A stretch of DNA of 64,000 bases from Aphrocallistes beatrix (GCA_963281255.1 OY725500.1:2847184-2911183); one strand, 5' to 3'; shown: positions 12,954 through 24,259, counted from the first letter of the stretch. Made by a program: numbers and translations. The notes: a model not told the origin generated them from the sequence alone.

Positions 12954-14001
12954 CATAGCCTACTCTAATAATGCCTCACAGTAAAATAACCAAGGATGCG
13001 GTAATAGCCGAATGGATTAATACACGATTAGCCTAGAATAGTCATTAAGAATGTATTACCAGCATATATAAACATGGCATCAAAGTACATATATCCGTTG
13101 TCAAAATTTCGATTAGTCATCATATCATTGCGCAACAGGTCATTCTAAGGACAATTTTAGCGATTTTCTAAGCTGTTTTAACCCTATTTCTAAATGGTAT
13201 TAAGGTGTGATTTTTGTGTAGAACCAAGATTAGTACAAGGTGATTTGAATAATTTAGAAATTTTCAGTGAAATGTTGTTGCATTCCTACGTTGCTATGGT
13301 AAAGCATTTTGGTCAGTTTGGGCCATTTCATGCAAACTGTAAGAACTAGGTCTTACAATTTGATCGTATTCGATAGGCAATTGGCTACTTCCTATTAGGT
13401 AATAATAAAAATTTTACTTCTAAATTCACAGACTACAGAGTTATGCGACAATTTAGTGTTTGGTCACAATCTTAAAATCAACCCATAACTCAAAACTCCT
13501 TGAATTTAGAAGTTCAAGTTGTATTATTACCTATTAGGAAGTAGTCCATTGCCTATCAAACACAATCAAATTTGGAGCTCTAATCATTACAGTTTGCATG
13601 AAATGGCCCAAACTGACCAAATGCTTTACCATAGCAACGTAGGAATGCAACAACATTCCATTGAAAATTTCTAAATTATTCAAATCACCTTGTACTAATT
13701 TTGGTTCTACACAAAAATCACACCTTAATACCATTTAGAAATAGGGTTAAAACAGCTTAGAAAATCGCTAAAATTGTCTTTAGAATGACCTGTTGCGCAA
13801 TGATATGATGACTAATCGAAATTTTAACAACGGATATGTGTACTTTGATACCATGTTTATATATGCTGGTAATACATTCTTAATGACTATTCTACATGGT
13901 TAACGATTTTAGGCTAATCGTGTATTAATCCATTCGGCTACTACTTCATCCCTAGTCCATGATTTTCAGTCTACTGTGAGGCATTATTAGAGTAGGCTAT
14001 G
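12954..14001. mobile_element. Family F palindrome, copy 2, with 7-bp duplication
   Basis: The two arms (about 12954-13460 and 13500-14001) are inverse copies of each other. Ends are CATAGCCTACTCTAATAATG and its exact inverse. The flanks carry a perfect 7-bp direct repeat ATATAAG (12947-12953 and 14002-14008). No protein is encoded; short frames inside are mirror images of the arms. Confidence 0.85.
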
Positions 14002-14548
14002 ATATAAGATTATATATCGTCAATAGTTTTTATGCATTGGCATCGAGCACTTTCGGGACCATAGAGAGGTTTGATGTCCGAACTTTACCTATAATATACT
14101 ATAACTTACGAACTAATGGTCGGATCTGAACAAATTTTTTTTTAAATGTTCAGAATTCTTTTCTATATACAATAGCTAATATCACAACGGCCATTTCCCG
14201 AGCATTTTAGAAATTAATTCCCTCATAGAGATATTTTGATTGGATTTTATATGCCTCTTTTTCTAAATGCATCTGTTTTATAATATTTAAAGGGGCCAAA
14301 ACCATTTTGAGATCAATAAAATTGAAAAATATCAGATAAGTTAGAAAATAATTGATGAATGCGCCGCAAAACCACGAAAAAACTTTCCGATTTTTAGTAA
14401 GAGTAAACTTTAGGAGGTCAATTCATAAATATCTAAATAAATACCGTCCAACAAGTATGATTAGATAGTAGACCACTCAGTAATACAATGGAATTAACAA
14501 TAAAAAATTTTTTTTAATGTCAAGTGATGTATTCCGAGGGCGGTATCC

Positions 14549-15196
14549 TTAAGGTTGGCCTTTCCTATAATAGCTAACTTTTGACTTTTTCAACCGATTC
14601 ATTTAATGTTTTCAGTGCACATTTGAATCGCAGAGTTATCTGCAAAACTGCATTAATAATCGAAATAATTCAACAGATAAATTGTTTTTTATAAAATAGT
14701 TTTAAAAATGTGTCCAAATATATCAAATTGCTGGAAATTTAGTGCTGAGCACGAATCTAACATTAAAATGATCATCTGACATGGTTCAAAGAAGTTATGG
14801 ATATGAGACATTTCGTTTCAAAACTGTGTCCTTTTTTGGGCGACACCAGGTGATACAAGTGGCTCTAAGTTGCGAAATGTTAGCATTGAATTCTAAAAAT
14901 CGAAATTAATGTTTAGAACCCCTTTAGGGATCAGAAAATGATTAAAAAGGTCTTTTGGCTAATACAGTCGACTCCGCTTAATAGGGCCACTGTTTAATCG
15001 GGTCAGCCGCTTAATCGGGCCACTTTTGGCAGGACCAGAATAGTTCTCACACATAGAAGCTAATACAGAATATTTTCGGTTAATAGGGTCCTCCGCTTAT
15101 TCGGGGCAAAATGTCCTCTGACCGATGTAGCCCTATTAAGCGGAGTCGACTGTATTTGATAAAAAACAAAATGTCCATAGGACAGGCCAACCTTAA
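14549..15196 (+). mobile_element. Family S element, copy 2
   Basis: Runs from TTAAGGTTGGCCTTTCC to GGACAGGCCAACCTTAA. It is interrupted by the pogo-like MITE at 14965-15152 and internally deleted compared with other S copies. It shares its left TTAA with R2. Confidence 0.75.
14965..15152. mobile_element. pogo/Tigger-like MITE, copy 1
   Basis: 188 bp with perfect terminal inverted repeats beginning CAGTCGACTCCGCTTAATAG, flanked by TA on both sides as expected for the Tc1/mariner/pogo superfamily. A second copy lies at 29356. Confidence 0.85.
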
Positions 15197-15547
15197 GTTC
15201 GATCTTAAGTCTTATTCACTAAGATTTAAGTTCGATCTTAAGACCGAACATAAGACCTAACTTTAAGCAACCTAGGGAGGTGTCTTAAGTATTGTAATTG
15301 ATTCGATTTTCACTAATTACTCCATAAATGTTGTTCAAACTTACTTCTATCGAACATTGAATCTATCTTGATTGATATTATACTTCAAATAAAATTAAAA
15401 TAATTTTAAACATTTCTCTTATTGTGTGTAACATCGCAACATGTATCACATGTTATAATTCGTGGCAAATTCTTCTTGGGTTTGTATGAATAAACAAACA
15501 TACATTCTTTGATTATATAATCTTTCACTAATTCTAACATGCATAAT
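15197..15547. other. Short A+T-rich spacer
   Basis: A 16-bp direct repeat TAAGTTCGATCTTAAG occurs near 15193 and 15228 next to the S2 end. Nothing else is recognised. Confidence 0.4.
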
Positions 15548-16047
15548 CAGGGCCGGCGACAGGGGGGGTAGCTTGGGGTAAAACCGGGGGGCCCGTGGTA
15601 AATAGGGGACCCGGGGTAAATAGGGGCCCCAGGTCGGCATGTAATAGTTTCTTTAGGATTTAAGCTGTCCATTGTAATTGTGTCTTGTATGTACATAATA
15701 AGCTTGTATCACAATATGAATTCCTTTGTTTCAGTTTTCACTAATAGAATAATTGCTATGATCAATATCACACTTAGCAAACAAAGGATTCTGTCATTAA
15801 TAAATTGTCATTAATTTATTCCATTGTTTGAAACCTTATTACTTGTATTAATCTAATTCCTTCACCACGGTATAAAATATGGAATTATCGAAATTGCTCT
15901 ATTTCAATTATTAAATATTTCAATATAAAGTCTATGTCCTACGTTCATAAATCAGGTGCGCAAAAACGTCAAGAGAAGCGGGTAAGAGATGGAGGGGCCC
16001 GGCCAGAAATCTTACTAGGGGCCCCGTAAATTCTGTCGCCGGCCCTG
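15548..16047. mobile_element. hAT-type MITE with 8-bp target duplication
   Basis: Ends CAGGGCCGGCGACAG and CTGTCGCCGGCCCTG are perfect inverted repeats. The flanking 8-bp duplication TGCATAAT (15540-15547 and 16048-16055) is exact, so this is a fairly young insertion. The interior is non-coding, with G- and C-runs near both ends. Confidence 0.9.
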
Positions 16048-16122
16048 TGCATAATTATAGAGACAGGCTTTATATATTGATTCACATGACTGATGATAAT
16101 CACTTTGATCCTATTTTCCTAT

Positions 16123-16839
16123 TTACAACGATTTTTCCAGCAGTCTCTGACGTTTCAATTGATAATAGTTCCTCTGTTCTTCTATTAACTGCAGCTGTGC
16201 TGAGAATAAAGCCATCTGTTGGAACAAAACTTCCTGCTGTAATGGAAGTAAGTCTGCAGCCTTCAAGAGTTCGACCGAATCATCTTGCTCATCAACAGTT
16301 CGCCTTCTCTTCCGACTTTTCTTTGATGCCTTATAAGTTGTCGGGATTTCAATTTCTGGAGGCTCTAAAATTGGAGTATCTTCAAATTCATCGGGACCTG
16401 CAGCTGATACTGTTGATGCTATTGCTGGTGCTTGAAAAAGATCAGCAGCACCTGAAATTCAACTAAAAGCAGGGGTGTTTTGGAACATCTCTGTTTCCCG
16501 AACTGCGTAGTGAGCAAATCTTTTGCATATCTTCATCTTCTTCCTGTCCAGCAGTGTTTGTACCGCTCCAGTCTTTCTGGCTTCTCTAAAGCTTGCATCA
16601 ACTTTGGACTTTGCATTTAGCTTTAGGATGGTCCATTTCTTCCTAATATCCTCTACAGCTCTGCCATTGCCATGCACTGAGTTGAGTTTGGCTGCAATGT
16701 CTCTCCAGATTTGTTTCTTCCTTTTGTTTTTGTCATCAGAATTTCCTGTTCCTCCCAAAATCTCACCTGCTGACTCAATTTCATTAATGAGACTGCACTC
16801 TTCTTCTCTGGTCCAGTTTGCTTTGCGGGATTTGTCCAT
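16123..16839 (-). pseudogene. Myb/SANT-like DNA-binding protein, one internal stop
   Basis: From the ATG at 16839 the frame runs 126 codons to a TGA at 16459-16461. The same frame then stays open for another 111 codons to TAA at 16123-16125, so one base change separates it from a protein of about 238 residues. Residues 5-95 form a Myb/SANT-like domain: NWTREEECSLINEI, then IWRDIAAKLNSV, then DIRKKWTILKLNAKSKV. This is the type seen in MSANTD proteins and in the accessory protein of PIF/Harbinger transposons. The C-terminal part has a basic patch (KKSRKRRRTVDE) and a Gln-rich coiled-coil-like end. No Harbinger nuclease was found nearby. It lies between the hAT MITE and S4 and could be transposon-derived or a dead host gene. 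Confidence 0.7.
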
Positions 16840-16853
16840 TTGGTTTGGTATTG

Positions 16854-18080
16854 TTAAGGTTGGTGTTTCCTATGCGACACTTGTTTTTTATTAAAAATGT
16901 GCCCAAATTTCTTTTTTATCATTTTTAGATCCTTCTAGGGGTTCTAAACAATAATCCCGATTTTTATAACTCCAGCCCCAATATTTCGCCACTTTGAGCC
17001 ACTTGTATCACCTGGTGTCGCTCTAAAAACGACACATTATAAATGCGAAATGTTTCACAGCTATAACTTCTTTTAACAGTGCCAGATCATCTTTTTAATG
17101 CTGAATTCATGCTCAGCACTAGATTTCCAGCAATTTGATATATATATTGACCATATTTGGAAACATTTTTGTTTGCCCGTGCCTAGCAACGGCAAGGAAT
17201 TTTTTCACATTCCTGACCGTTGCTAGGAAAAGGCAACCAAAATATTCTCCAAATATGGTCAATATATATATCAAATTCCTGGAAATCTTGTGCTGAGAAC
17301 GAATTCAGTATTAAAATAACGACCTGGCATAGTCAAATAAAGTTAAAGGTATGGGATTTCGGCGGAAAGTGTCGGACATGGTCATTTTTGGGCCCCCAGT
17401 GATAACTGTCAACTTTTTCACACTTCTGAAGGTGTCATGATGTGAAAATATTTGATATGTCATATTTTGAAGTTAAGTACTACTATAAGTTGTTGATTTA
17501 GGATCTTTTGATGTTATTTATCATCAGAATACAGCGAAAACGAATGGAAATCAAGACTTTCCGAAGAAAATTGCTTTGTAGCCTGTTTTTAGCACTTAAA
17601 AAAATCTATTTTACAAAGGAGGAATCTCTAGTTACAAAGGTCGTAGAGTTAAAAAGTCGACGGTTTTAGAAAGATCTCGTCACGTAGCACAAAATGATAG
17701 AGACAGATTTTCGATATTCTACTTTAGAAAAAAGTTAAAATATTTTTCCTTACGAAAATCTGCCTCTAAATATTGTATAAACGAAATTTGACAGAAAAAA
17801 TTATTTAGGTTAAAATTGAAAATTCTATTCCTATTATTTTCTTTATTCAACCATTTCGTGCAAGAATAATTGAGTAAAAGAGGCATAAGGCATTGAAGTT
17901 TCCTTGAATGTCCTCTATAAATTAAGTCATTTGAGAAAAAATAAAATTTTCTCTTACTTCTTGGGCTCCTGAAAAGTGTATTTTTGCAGATAACTCATCG
18001 AGAACAGTTTCCACAAAAAAATTCAGGAGAAAATAATGAAAACATTTTGAGTTAGTTCTGGAAGGAAACACCAACCTTAA
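16854..18080 (-). mobile_element. Family S element, copy 3
   Basis: Bounded by TTAAGGTTGGTGTTTCC and GGAAACACCAACCTTAA, which are exact inverse ends. It contains the S near-palindrome around 17120-17310. It starts 14 bp upstream of the Myb/SANT-like start codon. Confidence 0.85.
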
Positions 18081-18169
18081 TGCAAGTACTCAGCAGCAAT
18101 TTATATATACGGGAGGACGCCGACTTACCATAACCACTAATGACACCAATTATTTTCGTAGCACCAAAT

Positions 18170-18311
18170 GACACAGAAATTGAAATTAATGTTTAGAACC
18201 AAAAATGGAAATTAATGTTTAGAACCCCTTTACGGATCTAAAAATGATTAAAAAGGACTTTCTGCAAATTTTTGAAAAAAACAAAATGCCCATAAGAAAG
18301 GCCAACCTTAA
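18170..18311 (+). mobile_element. Family S, terminal fragment
   Basis: Only the right end is present: AGAACCCCTTT...AAAACAAAATGCCC and the terminal GGCCAACCTTAA. Confidence 0.6.
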
Positions 18312-19220
18312 GCTCTCTTAATACCAAATTTTGTATATCAGTCATTATGTATACTGAACGCCGATGTTTCGGGGTTTTTTCGAAATTTCCAACATAATTC
18401 TCAATAATTAGCGAAACAAAATTTAAAATAGAAAATCGGCTTCGTTAGATATATAACTCATCACCTATTACATGTTTTTTGTAAAGTTTTAATCCTATAT
18501 CTCAAACCTTCTCTTGCAGAAAATATTTTTTAGCAATTCATTATCAACATCATAAGATATTCGAGAAATCGGATGACAAATCCAAAAATATCACCTGGTT
18601 GCAAAAAATGTTAAGAACAATGTAAATTAGCTATTGAGCTATTAAGGATAAATGAAAGCATTCATGAGCATTTATACTGATGAATTAGATATAATCCAAA
18701 CAAAATAGCAAAAGTATACTGATAATCCACAAATTTCCTTGAGGCCCCTAACTCGAATAATTTGAACCAATTGAGAAGAATAATTCATAGTCCTAACACT
18801 ACAAAGTATAATCTATCGGTTTAGAATGAATTGGGACAAGATTAGGTGTTCACGTTTCACTTTTCAGAGGTGTTCACAAGTTGGTGGTTAAATAATATGT
18901 AACAGAATGGAAAAATTTGGGCCAGAGAAAAAGTGTTCATGTTTTGGAGTTGTTCATCTTTTAGAGGTTTTCACTTTTGGAGATTATACTGTATTATTAG
19001 TTCACCAGGCCGTGGCCCACTGAAAAGAAGTCCGTGGCCCACCAGTGGACCATGGCCCACAGGTTGAAAAACACTGCTTTAGGGGATAACTTATAAAAAT
19101 CAAAATAAATACTGTCCAATTGTAAAATTAGATGGTAGTCCACTCAGTAATACAATGGAATTGACAAAAAAAAAATTTTTTTTTACGTCAGGCAATGTTT
19201 TTCGAGGGTACTTTCGTTAA
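18312..19220 (+). mobile_element. Family R element, truncated copy 3
   Basis: R body segments are recognisable from about 18600 and the right end is a decayed TTTTTCGAGGG...TTAA. The left end is lost next to the S fragment. Within it, 18995-19075 holds a different short segment (see next entry). Confidence 0.6.
18835..19075. mobile_element. Fragments of pogo-like and hAT-like ends
   Basis: GAGATTATACTGTA near 18980 has the look of a pogo-type right end with TA. The stretch GGCCCACAGGTTGAAAAACACTG at 19048-19070 resembles the right end of hAT elements with the CAGTGTTTTTCAACC type of terminus. Neither has a visible partner. Confidence 0.35.
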
Positions 19221-19299
19221 ATGAATATGAATATACTTATAATCACTAATTACATAATGAATGCATATATAACCTTTGATGCATTGTTAAATTATTAGA

Positions 19300-19905
19300 T
19301 TCTAATTATATTTACCTTTATTTTCTAGGATATACCATATACTTTGTTCGTTTAATTCAACGACAGCTCTTTGGACCTATTTACACCATTGAAGCGACTT
19401 AAAACTTAAACGAGCGATGAGATAATCAAGTACTGATTCTGCGAAGTATCCAAGGGCCATAGGTTGTGAATCTGGTCGATTTGCATTTACAGTTAGTGAG
19501 AATTCTTCTGGATGGTCAAGTAGTATGTAAAGTTTTGTACTTGGTATTGAATTATGGATGATATTTTGCTAAGCTTTGATAGATGTCTTTTGTTGGTTCC
19601 AATTTCAATTGCTCAAACTCTGCCTCAATCCCAAGTTCGATTTCCTATCGATCAGATTTTGCAATATATTGTGCTATTCTTTGTTACATCTCGGCATAGG
19701 CCTTTTGAAATTCTTATCTAGAAGTTTCCCAACCTTCTAACAGTATTTCCCCAAACATTCTGTGTATTTAATGACTTGCAGACCGTAAATCAGGTATAAA
19801 GGGACAAAGAGTATGCAGGAAATTCTTGTAAATTAATTTGTTCATCATAGCTGTCAATTAGCTTCTTTGATTTATCAACCTGTATAGGTTCCACCATGAT
19901 ATTGC
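19300..19905 (-). pseudogene. Decayed protein-coding gene of unknown identity
   Basis: On the minus strand several stretches look like real protein but are separated by stops and shifts. An ATG near 19898 opens MVEPIQVDKSKKLIDSYDEQ and reads about 36 codons. Later pieces include FGEILLEGWE, IELGIEAEFEQLKLEPTKDI and HPEEFSLTVNANRPDSQPMA, followed by YFAESVLDYLIARL. Composition is unlike the surrounding repeats. I do not recognise the family. It has no visible terminal repeats, so it may be a dead host gene, a processed copy or cargo of an old element. Confidence 0.4.
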
Positions 19906-19929
19906 TGCCTCAGACCTCTAATGGTACTG

Positions 19930-20437
19930 TTGCGTAGATCCGTGAGATCGTAGATTCCTGAGATTATTATACTACATAACCATGGATGGCTTTGTAGCGT
20001 AGAATTCTGAGATTATCCGTAGATCGTGAGATTTTGTTTCGTTTAACGACCATGTGGTTTAACCGGTTTCATCATAACTTGATAACAATCGCCACTCAAT
20101 AGTGTCACGCGACACAATTTGATGGTACTTGACACAATTTAGTGGCAGACGACACAATTTACTTGGTAAAACCCATCTAGACCATGGATGAATTTTATTT
20201 TGCATTTATCGCCCATGTGGGGTTTTACCATAGTAAATTGTGTCGCGTGCCAGCAAATTGTGTCACGTGTCACAATTTGGTGGTGATAGTTATCAAGTTA
20301 CGAGGAAACCAATTGAACCACAAGGCGATTTGAGTAAGCGAAACATATCTCAAGATTCTACGGATAATCTCAGAATTCGGAATTATGCTGTAGTATCGTT
20401 ATTCATATCGGAGATACCTCAAGGAGAATACCGATAG
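19930..20437. repeat. Foldback element about 510 bp, palindromic
   Basis: The arms match inversely over most of their length: GAGATTATCCGTAGATC on the left against ACGGATAATCTC on the right, and ATCATAACTTGATAAC against GTTATCAAGTTACGA. Each arm has about three spaced copies of GACACAATTT or its inverse at 20110-20270. The centre is near 20185. No coding capacity. Confidence 0.75.
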
Positions 20438-20807
20438 GCGTTAACTTTCTAGTTCCAATTTAAATATTGTGAAGAGCAGATACACACGATTTGCAAAATA
20501 CAGATGAAAGGAATAACCTCTGGAGAATATTATATTTCCTTTTCTATTTCGATATCATACTATGACTTTATTTTGACATATGAGATCTAATATCGACTGA
20601 TTGTAGTTTCAAAATTTTCGAAGAACATAGTCGACAAACATTTTTTACTGCTTCTAGATGATATGATGACATTATAATACAAAGTGGGTTCATATATGTG
20701 AATTTAGTGAAATAAGCTAATTATTCGAATTTTATTTGGAGAGCTTTATTTGGAGAGATGGTTCAAATAGGTAGATGAAGCAAATTCACACACTAATATT
20801 TGTTTTA
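20438..20807. other. No recognised gene
   Basis: A+T-rich spacer between the foldback element and a truncated HLE copy. Confidence 0.35.
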
Positions 20808-21089
20808 GTCATAACAAAGGGATGAGTCATCATTTTTTGATGATAGTTGCATCATATGTGAGGCGTGTTAGTATACAGATTCTATTAAAATTTCAGCCTT
20901 TTATCTCATAATAGCTGAGTTATGCTCGAATAACGGTTTTGCTTAACTTAAAATGTGACAATGACGTCATAATTCCATGATGAGTCGACATTTTGCTCTG
21001 AGCTCAGAACTTACTAGAGCCATAGCCAAAAGACTCCCACATGCAAAAAAACAGCTTTCTGTGCCTGGCAGTTTCTTCAATCAATTCGT

Positions 21090-21123
<34 letters not shown>

Positions 21124-21158
21124 AACATTAATCGAGTTTTAATAGGAAAGATTATTAT
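20808..21158 (-). mobile_element. Helitron-like repeat HLE, copy 4, hairpin end lost
   Basis: Body sequence from the TGATGAGTCATC-like segment through the TGACGTCATAATTCC site to the TA microsatellite (21092-21121) and the terminal AATCGAGTTTTAATAGGAAAG. The hairpin end is missing. Confidence 0.75.
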
Positions 21159-21442
21159 TTTCTATATTTAACTTGCAATAATAATTGAATAAAATAGACA
21201 TAAAATTTTCTCTGAAATTTTCTCCAATCTCTTTTATAAAATCGATAACTTTGAGCAGAAATTTTTTTTTCTACCTTCATGAGCTCCCAAAAAGTGTATT
21301 TTGTATTATAAATCAATTATGCAAATTGAACATATCAAAACCAACTAATAAAATCCTGTAAGTCTACCAAAGTCGATTTATATGGAGCTCTGTCTTCCGG
21401 CCGTATTTAAATTGCCATGTGTTGTTTTTAAGATTTCGGTTG

Positions 21443-22792
21443 TTAAGGTTCGTCTTTCCTATAGCATCTAACTTTTGACTTTTTTCGCCGATTTGTTTAA
21501 TTTTTTCTGTGTAGATTTGATTCGCAGAGTTATATGCAAAATTGCATTAATAAATGAAGAAGTATAGATGAAAAAAAATCTATTTGAACTTGGTTAACTT
21601 TTAAGAAAAAAGTCATACACAATATTTGTATAATTATAACCCTTTAGAAGTTTTCCAAATGTTTTCATTAGACTTAACTCCGGTACAAACAACTTTTTAA
21701 AAATTTGAAATTAGACTAAAACACCAGAACGATATTTTTTAGTAATGTTGAAGTTATTTTTATATAAATGTCTTTTGATTCGTAATATCAAATATTTGTC
21801 TGTATAGAAGTTGTTCATCATCGAAAACTATCAAAAACCGTTGGGTTTTTTTCTGGTTAGATTTTCGAAAAGTTGATCCACTTATAAGTTTTAAAAATAT
21901 CCTCAAAAAATTGGATTTGTAAAAGATTATATATAAATCCCTCAACTCCCTTTAGTATTAATTGTATCGTAATACTAAATAGCTTGCAATTTTTACCAAC
22001 ATATCGCAGTTCTTAACTTCATAATATGATGAATCCAATTTTTTACACTTATGACACGTTCAAAATTGTGAAAAGCCTGTCAGAATGACTGATTCCCAAA
22101 AAAACCACGGCAGATAATATCTACCGGAATCCCATATCTATAACTTCTTTTAGGTATGCCAGATCTTCTTTTAATACTGAATTCGTGTCCAGTACTGAAT
22201 TTCCAGCGATTTGATATATATATAAATATATTGACCATATTTGGAGAATCTTTTGGATGCCTGTTCTTTGCAACGGCCACGTATGTGAAAACATTCCTTT
22301 CCGTTGCTAGGCACGGACAACATAAATATTCTCGGATCACGGACAACATAAATATTCTCCGAATATGGTCAATATATATATCAAATCGCTGGAATTTCAG
22401 CACTGGACATGAATTAAATATCAAAATAATGATCTGTAATACCTAAAAGTTATAACTATGGGATTCCGGTGGAGACAACTTTTTAATATTTCGAATCAAG
22501 AAGACAATTATAAATAAAATAGATTCATAATTACTGAAAATATTACTCGAGTGTTTCTGTTGTCTATACCGGAGTTGGATCACCATCTAATGAAAACATT
22601 TGTAAAGTTTCTAAAGGATCTACATAAATATTGTGTTTTTCTGAAAGTTGACCAGGTTCAAATATATTTTTTTCACTTATATTTCTTTATCTATTAATTA
22701 ATGAAATTTTGTAGATAGCTTTGTGATTCAAATCTGCACTGAAACAATTAAACATACTAGTGAAAAAGTCAAAAGTTAGCTGCCAACCTTAA
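21443..22792 (+). mobile_element. Family S element, copy 4, next to DCTN4
   Basis: Runs 1,350 bp from TTAAGGTTCGTCTTTCC to AGCTGCCAACCTTAA. The internal near-palindrome spans about 22170-22430. Its right end is 45 bp from the DCTN4 start codon. Confidence 0.75.
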
Positions 22793-22837
22793 TAAAGTTT
22801 TCAACATTTTATTTGAATAAAATTTTCTGTGAAATAG
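22793..22837 (+). promoter_or_regulatory. Short DCTN4 leader between transposon S4 end and start codon
   Basis: Only 45 bp of A+T-rich sequence separates the S element's terminal TTAA from the ATG. If the gene is expressed without a distant 5' exon, its promoter must lie largely inside the transposon. This is inference from distance only. Confidence 0.3.
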
Positions 22838-24202
22838 ATGTCTTTACCTTTGAGATATTCCAGTAAACACCTGGTAGAATATTTGTGCAACTGTGGTGAA
22901 TATATTGATCTGAACCTCCTATATTTTTGTCAGTTATGTTCAAAGTTTAATTGTCCGTATTGTATAAGTCATATAATTGATCAATATTTTTGTAAAAAAT
23001 GTTTTGAAACTTTGGTTTGGACTGATGTCAAAAAATCTGGTTATTTTTGTCGCCAATGCTTTGAATGTCCTAGGTGTAATCATACACTTAATTCACTTTG
23101 CAATATTGAGAATGAACGAGAAGAGGGCAAGAATTTTTTGCCATCACTTATATGCTTTCACTGTCAGTGGTTCACTCAAAATTTTAAGCTAGATGACTTT
23201 CATGTTAGCCGAAGTAATGCTCCTATATCTTCATCAGAGTGTGTTAATTTTACAAATGCTTTAATTGTATTTTTCAAGGGCAAAACTGAAAAAGAAATAA
23301 GAGATGATAAGAGGAAAAAAACTATTTCTAGGGAATTCTTACTATCTGGAAGAAATACGGTTAACAATCGGATGAATAAGTTGGGGTTTTCTTTTTTTAC
23401 ACGCGCTCATAATGGTAATAGTAGTAGTGTTATGTCTAAATCAAACGTATCAGCGGATGTGACTACAACTGATAGTGTATTAATTGGCCAAGATTGTACT
23501 TCAAAACCACTTCGAAATTTTGATGGAATTTTTCAACAGTTTTATTCACACAACTTTATTTTGGGTGATTCAACTTCTTTGTCTCAAAGAATATCAGATC
23601 CTCTCTTACAACCAAATTTATCTTCGAAACTTCGCCCCAAAAGATTAAAAATTGCTTCAAAGAGATTTAAACGCTGTAGGTATTGTGATCATATTCTAAG
23701 CAAACCAGATTTGAATGTATCTGCAATTCGTTTCAAAATTCAACATTTTGCTAACTTACTTGTTCCTTCGTTTAAAATATTATCAGATGAGCAGACATTT
23801 TTTGAAACATCTTCACATGTCCCAATTTTGCTTACAAATCCATCAATTTACTCGATGTCCATCGAAATTTTTGTAATCGAATCTCTTGGAGTTGATATAA
23901 TTTTATCTTCTAATGTAGTTATTTTGTCAGGCAAAGAGGACGAGCATCAGGTTGACCTATCTCTGGTTTGTGATGAAAAACTAACGAATATATCGAAATC
24001 TATTATAAATAATGCTGTGAGGTTTTATATTGATGCTAAACATGGTGCGGAGAAACCAATACAATTTAATTTTCTTATTAAATATCAGTTAATCAATCAG
24101 GATAAGGATGTTCCTCCAATTAATCTTGCAAAACATGATAAATCAAACTCAAAAACAAAAGAAAGGTTCAATTCACATAATTTAAGAATTATATTTCTAT
24201 GA
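22838..24202 (+). CDS. DCTN4: Dynactin subunit 4 (p62)
   Basis: A single exon of 454 codons. The ATG is fixed by an in-frame TAG directly before it. The product is a pointed-end subunit of dynactin, the cofactor that links cytoplasmic dynein to cargo; the family acts at the Arp1 filament end with p25, p27 and Arp11. Residues 17-115 hold the family's Cys-rich zinc-binding region, with CxxC pairs in LYFCQLCSKFNCPYC, YFCKKCFE, YFCRQCFECPRCNHTL and ICFHCQW. A second block near residues 255-305 keeps SLSQRISDPLLQPNLSSKL and RCRYCDHILSKPDLN, and the C-terminal third has the beta-rich domain. Length is close to the human protein (about 460). It is less conserved between the Cys-rich blocks. No introns are seen. 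A family S transposon ends 45 bp upstream and a foldback element starts about 60 bp downstream. Confidence 0.93.
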   Translation: MSLPLRYSSKHLVEYLCNCGEYIDLNLLYFCQLCSKFNCPYCISHIIDQYFCKKCFETLVWTDVKKSGYFCRQCFECPRCNHTLNSLCNIENEREEGKNFLPSLICFHCQWFTQNFKLDDFHVSRSNAPISSSECVNFTNALIVFFKGKTEKEIRDDKRKKTISREFLLSGRNTVNNRMNKLGFSFFTRAHNGNSSSVMSKSNVSADVTTTDSVLIGQDCTSKPLRNFDGIFQQFYSHNFILGDSTSLSQRISDPLLQPNLSSKLRPKRLKIASKRFKRCRYCDHILSKPDLNVSAIRFKIQHFANLLVPSFKILSDEQTFFETSSHVPILLTNPSIYSMSIEIFVIESLGVDIILSSNVVILSGKEDEHQVDLSLVCDEKLTNISKSIINNAVRFYIDAKHGAEKPIQFNFLIKYQLINQDKDVPPINLAKHDKSNSKTKERFNSHNLRIIFL

Positions 24203-24259
24203 TTAAATATCACATATATATTGATGTTCTAATTATTATTAATATTAGTGGGGAAGTTG

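Larger units (their letters stand above)
10792..14552 (+). mobile_element. Family R element, copy 2, with nested insertions
   Basis: The left end TTAAGGATACCGCCCGCG and right end GAGGGCGGTATCCTTAA are inverted repeats. R body sequence is interrupted near 12178 by an HLE fragment, unassigned sequence and palindrome F2, and resumes at about 14009. The right TTAA (14549-14552) is also the left TTAA of S2. Confidence 0.75.

Noticed and set aside
13201-13734. Coding frames inside the F palindrome
   Set aside because: They are mirror images of each other in the two arms and have no protein features.
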